From contig CP070650.1 in the NCBI GenBank assembly GCA_020354595.1, forward strand, positions 1,012,598 through 1,021,339: a stretch of 8,742 nt of DNA, in the 5' to 3' direction. Positions 5,623-8,742 of this stretch are shown one piece after another. The first letter of the stretch is position 1. Each line of letters begins with the position of its first letter. The notes below the pieces were generated by a model. The model had not been told where the DNA came from and made no database searches. It was given only the letters and a program-made list of their open reading frames with translations. This stretch comes from Myxococcales bacterium. GTDB lineage: Bacteria > Myxococcota_A > Polyangia > Polyangiales > Houyiibacteriaceae. The position numbers and the translations under genes were made by a program.

Positions 5623-5801
5623 CACGTGCACCATGGCCCCAAACACCCGATTTCCTTGGGCTGGGGACGCCCGTAGTAGCAGGGGGGCCGGACCACGCAA
5701 GCTGGGGGCCGTCGCGGTGCGGGCTTGATACCCATCGGGCGCAATTTGGCGGCCGGTTGAGGTGGATTCGGCTGAGCCCGCACAGTAGAGTCACCGCGTC
5801 C
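5623..5801. other. Divergent intergenic region upstream of dnaE
   Basis: This 179-base gap should contain the dnaE promoter and that of the opposite hypothetical gene. I see G-rich stretches but no convincing hairpin. A TTGATA at 5725-5730 resembles a -35 box but has no matching -10 at normal spacing. Confidence 0.5.
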
Positions 5802-8742
5802 ATGGCGGCCGAGTTCGTTCACCTGCACGTCCACAGCGAGTTCTCGATGCTGGACGGGGCCATCCGGATTCCGCAGCTCGTGGAGCACGTCGGCAAGATG
5901 GGCATGCCTGCCGTCGCGCTCACCGACAACGGCAACATGTTCGGAGCGGTCCAGCTCGTACGCGCCTGCGAAGGTACCGGCGTGAAGCCCATCCTCGGTT
6001 GCGAGGTGAACTTCACCGCCGGCGATCGGCGGGACCCGCAGAACCGAGAGCTTCATCACTTGTTGCTGCTCGCGAGCTCGCAAGAGGGCTACCAGAACTT
6101 GGTGCGCATGGTGAGCGCCGGCTGGGTCGACGGCATGACAGCCTACGACCAGCCGCGCATCGACTTCGAGGTCCTCAACGCGCACAGCAAGGGCGTCGTC
6201 GGGCTCAGCGCGTGCATGGGCGGCTATGTCGCGCAAGAGATTCTCAACAAGGGCCCCGAAGTCGGGCGCGAGGCGATTGCGAACCTTCGGGACGTGTTCG
6301 ATTCCGGTCACTTCTTCGTCGAGCTCCAGGACCACGGCTTTCCAGAAAACCGCCCGCTCAACCAGGTGCTCGGTCGGCTCGCAAAGGAGCTCGACCTTCC
6401 GGTGGTGGGCACCAACGACTGCCACTACCTCGAGCGTCAATCTGCGCATGCGCAGCTCGTGCTTCAGTGCATCGGCGCAGGGCGCAGCGTCCGCGAGATG
6501 GAGGCGATGCACCACCACTCGTCGGAGCTCTACCTCAAGACGCCCGAACAGATGCTCAACCTGTTCGCACACACCCCGGAAGCAGCGAAGAACACGCTGT
6601 TGATCGCCGAAATGTGCGCGGGGCAAGCCACGCCGCTCGCCAAGCCGCAACTTCCGAGGTTTGCCGTGCCGGGGGGCGCGACGGAAGAAGACTACCTTCG
6701 AGCCCTTTCGGTCGCGGGCCTTGCTCGCCGCATCAAGGAGATCCGCGACCGCGGCGAGACGCTCGACGAGAACCTCTACCACAGCCGGCTCGAGCTCGAG
6801 CTCGACGTAATCCTCAAAATGGGCTTCGCCGGATACTTCCTCATCGTGCAGGACTTCATCAATTGGGCGAAGGACAACGGCGTGCCGGTCGGCCCAGGCC
6901 GCGGCTCAGGTGCCGGCTCGCTCGTCGCCTGGTCGCTGCGCATCACCGACTTGAACCCGATCACGCACGGGCTTCTCTTCGAGCGCTTCCTCAACCCCGA
7001 GCGCGTATCGATGCCGGACTTCGACATCGACTTCTGCATGGATCAGCGCGACCGCGTCATTCAGTACGTACGGGACAAGTACGGCCAGGCGAGCGTCGGG
7101 CAGATCGCGACGTTCCACCAGCTCAAGAGCCGAAGCGTGGTGCGCGACGTCGGACGGGTCATGGGCATGACGCCAGGTGAGGCTGGGCTCATCGTGACGA
7201 TGATTCCCGAGCCCATCCAGGGTAAGAGCGTGCCGATTAGCACCGCCCTCGAGCAAGAGGCGCGACTCAGAACCGCGTACGAGCAGGACGAGCAAGCCCA
7301 CGAGCTTCTCGACACGGCGCAAGCACTGGAGAACCTGACCCGCCACGCCGGCATGCATGCCGCGGGTGTGGTGATCAGCGAGGGACCGATTTGGGACCAC
7401 GTTCCGGTGTTCTGCCCCGAGCCGGACGTCTACGTCACGCAGTACCACAAGGACGACGTCGAGGCGGCGGGCCTCGTCAAGTTCGATTTCCTCGGGCTTC
7501 GCACGCTGACGGTGATCGATATCGCGACGAAGTTGATCGACCGGCGCCCGGATCGCCAGGGCGACCCATTCCGCATCGACCAGATCCCGATGGACGATCC
7601 GGCCACGTACGCGCTGCTGCAATCGGGTGAGACCACCAATGTGTTCCAGCTCGAATCGAGTGGGATGCAGAGCTTGTTCAAACAGCTCCGGCCCGACCGC
7701 TTCGACGACATCGTCGCGGCCGTCGCGCTCTATCGCCCAGGGCCGATGGGCGCGCAGATGGACAAGGACTTCGTCCACCGCAAGCACGGGCGGCAGAAGG
7801 TCGACTACCCGCATCCCTCTCTCGAAGGGATTCTCGAAGAGACCCGCGGCGTCATCGTCTACCAGGAGCAGGTCATGCAGATCGCGCAGGAGATGGCGGG
7901 CTACTCGCTCGGCGGCGCCGATCTGCTGCGCCGCGCGATGGGCAAGAAGAAGGCCTCCGAGATGGACAAGCAGAAGGCGGTGTTCATCGAGGGCGCGACC
8001 GCGCGGGGCCATACGCAGGCAAAGGCCGAAGAGGTCTTCGACTTGATGGCGTACTTCGCCGGGTACGGCTTCAACAAGAGCCACTCGGCCGCGTACGCAC
8101 TGATCACCTATCAGACCGCGTACCTGAAGACGCACTACCCGGTCGAGTTCGGTTGCGCGACGCTGACCGCCGACAAGGAAAAGATCGACAAGGTCGTTCG
8201 CACCGTGGCCGAGGCGCGATCGATGGGCATCACGGTGCTTCCGCCCGACGTCAATGAGTCCGAGATCGAGTTCACGGTCGTCTACACGCCCGACGACGCT
8301 CAAGACGTCGCACGGCTTCGACACAAGCCGGTTTGCTACAACAGCGAGGTCCACGACCCGATGGGACCGAAGATTCGATTTGGGCTCGGGGCGATCAAGG
8401 GCGTCGGCACGGCCGCAGTCGAGGCGATCCTCGAAGCCCGACAGACAGAAGAGGACGAATCGGGTGAAGCCCACGAACGCCCGTTCGTCGACCTCTTCGA
8501 CTTCTGCGCGCGTGTCGACTTGCGGCGCGTGAACAAGAGCGTGATCGAGGCGCTCGTCCAGTGTGGCGCCTTCGATACGGTGCACGACGCGATCAACGTG
8601 CACCGCTCGCAGGCGTTCATTGCGATCGAGCAGGCGATCGAGCGCGGAAAGCGCATCCAGGCCGAGCGTTCGAGCGGTCAGGAAAGCCTCTTTGGTCTGA
8701 TGGGCGGCGAGGAAGAGGCGCAGGCGTACGAGCACCCCGGGG
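5802..8742 (+). CDS. dnaE: DNA polymerase III alpha subunit DnaE (C-terminus off the right edge)
   Basis: DnaE is the replicative polymerase, copying both strands as part of the holoenzyme with the clamp, tau and epsilon. About 980 codons are open without a frameshift; the family runs to about 1,150-1,200 residues. The N-terminal PHP domain starts FVHLHVHSEFSMLDG (5-19) and keeps the later ligand motifs GCEVNF, HHLLLLA, SAC and NDCHYLE, but reads TDNG at 42-44 where TDHG is usual. The palm carries GPGRGSGAGSLVAW, MPDFDIDF (404-411) with two catalytic aspartates, and KFDFLGLRTLT with the third at Asp562. Then follow the fingers motif FNKSHSAAYA, the HhH region FGLGAIKGVGTAAVEAI from about 860, and QESLF at 960-964, matching the internal beta-clamp-binding motif (QADMF in E. 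coli). About 30 residues before the HhH region (about 827-857) are longer than in E. coli. The missing end would hold the OB fold and tau-binding part. ATG 5802 fits the family start; the Shine-Dalgarno is weak. Confidence 0.98.
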   Translation, partial: MAAEFVHLHVHSEFSMLDGAIRIPQLVEHVGKMGMPAVALTDNGNMFGAVQLVRACEGTGVKPILGCEVNFTAGDRRDPQNRELHHLLLLASSQEGYQNLVRMVSAGWVDGMTAYDQPRIDFEVLNAHSKGVVGLSACMGGYVAQEILNKGPEVGREAIANLRDVFDSGHFFVELQDHGFPENRPLNQVLGRLAKELDLPVVGTNDCHYLERQSAHAQLVLQCIGAGRSVREMEAMHHHSSELYLKTPEQMLNLFAHTPEAAKNTLLIAEMCAGQATPLAKPQLPRFAVPGGATEEDYLRALSVAGLARRIKEIRDRGETLDENLYHSRLELELDVILKMGFAGYFLIVQDFINWAKDNGVPVGPGRGSGAGSLVAWSLRITDLNPITHGLLFERFLNPERVSMPDFDIDFCMDQRDRVIQYVRDKYGQASVGQIATFHQLKSRSVVRDVGRVMGMTPGEAGLIVTMIPEPIQGKSVPISTALEQEARLRTAYEQDEQAHELLDTAQALENLTRHAGMHAAGVVISEGPIWDHVPVFCPEPDVYVTQYHKDDVEAAGLVKFDFLGLRTLTVIDIATKLIDRRPDRQGDPFRIDQIPMDDPATYALLQSGETTNVFQLESSGMQSLFKQLRPDRFDDIVAAVALYRPGPMGAQMDKDFVHRKHGRQKVDYPHPSLEGILEETRGVIVYQEQVMQIAQEMAGYSLGGADLLRRAMGKKKASEMDKQKAVFIEGATARGHTQAKAEEVFDLMAYFAGYGFNKSHSAAYALITYQTAYLKTHYPVEFGCATLTADKEKIDKVVRTVAEARSMGITVLPPDVNESEIEFTVVYTPDDAQDVARLRHKPVCYNSEVHDPMGPKIRFGLGAIKGVGTAAVEAILEARQTEEDESGEAHERPFVDLFDFCARVDLRRVNKSVIEALVQCGAFDTVHDAINVHRSQAFIAIEQAIERGKRIQAERSSGQESLFGLMGGEEEAQAYEHPG

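Noticed and set aside
5725..5753. TTGATA as a dnaE promoter -35 box
   Set aside because: No AT-rich -10 hexamer lies 16-18 bases downstream; the sequence there is GGCGGCC.
5622..7180. Open frames of 386 (minus) and 393 (plus) codons over the 5' part of dnaE
   Set aside because: Both lie in other frames of dnaE and of the divergent intergenic region; their Arg/Ala/Pro-rich translations show no recognisable domain.
6906..8735. 609-codon open frame on the minus strand
   Set aside because: It is the antisense shadow of dnaE, whose plus-strand translation shows every polymerase motif. Long shadows are expected with GC-rich third positions.

Overview
The window is about 60% G+C, gene-dense chromosomal DNA with ordinary housekeeping genes and short gaps. 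The protein sequences, a small RRM protein with a glycine tail, and a lone prepilin peptidase beside proBA point to a Myxococcota (deltaproteobacterial) genome. That assignment is inference from protein style; there is no rRNA or other marker here to confirm it. I see no CRISPR array, tRNA, rRNA, phage or complete transposon.

Region 1 (1-3879, minus strand) is a co-directional cluster read right to left: proB, proA, rsfS, rlmH, comF. ProB and ProA are the first two enzymes of proline synthesis from glutamate. RsfS is the ribosome silencing factor, RlmH methylates a pseudouridine in 23S rRNA, and ComF is a phosphoribosyltransferase-fold protein cut by the left window edge. The arrangement resembles the widespread proBA-nadD-rsfS-rlmH cluster, but nadD is absent between proA and rsfS. 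The rsfS reading frame carries an in-frame amber codon after its first 38 codons, which is the most notable thing in the window.

Region 2 (3880-5622) begins with a 129-base gap holding a strong hairpin and a GGGGACAGG-type sequence that looks like a REP remnant. It is followed on the plus strand by a prepilin peptidase whose second catalytic aspartate position is glutamate and whose zinc-type cysteine pattern is altered. Convergent to it, only 4 bases away, is a small RRM RNA-binding protein with nine consecutive glycines. Upstream of that on the same minus strand is a 120-residue helical protein of unknown function.

Region 3 (5802-8742, plus strand) is the first roughly 980 codons of dnaE, the replicative DNA polymerase III alpha subunit, running off the right edge. 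Its PHP domain has one metal-ligand position changed (TDHG to TDNG). The polymerase aspartates and an internal clamp-binding motif are present.

I did not find evidence of a novel multi-gene system. The points worth checking are local departures from expected sequence in otherwise well-known genes.
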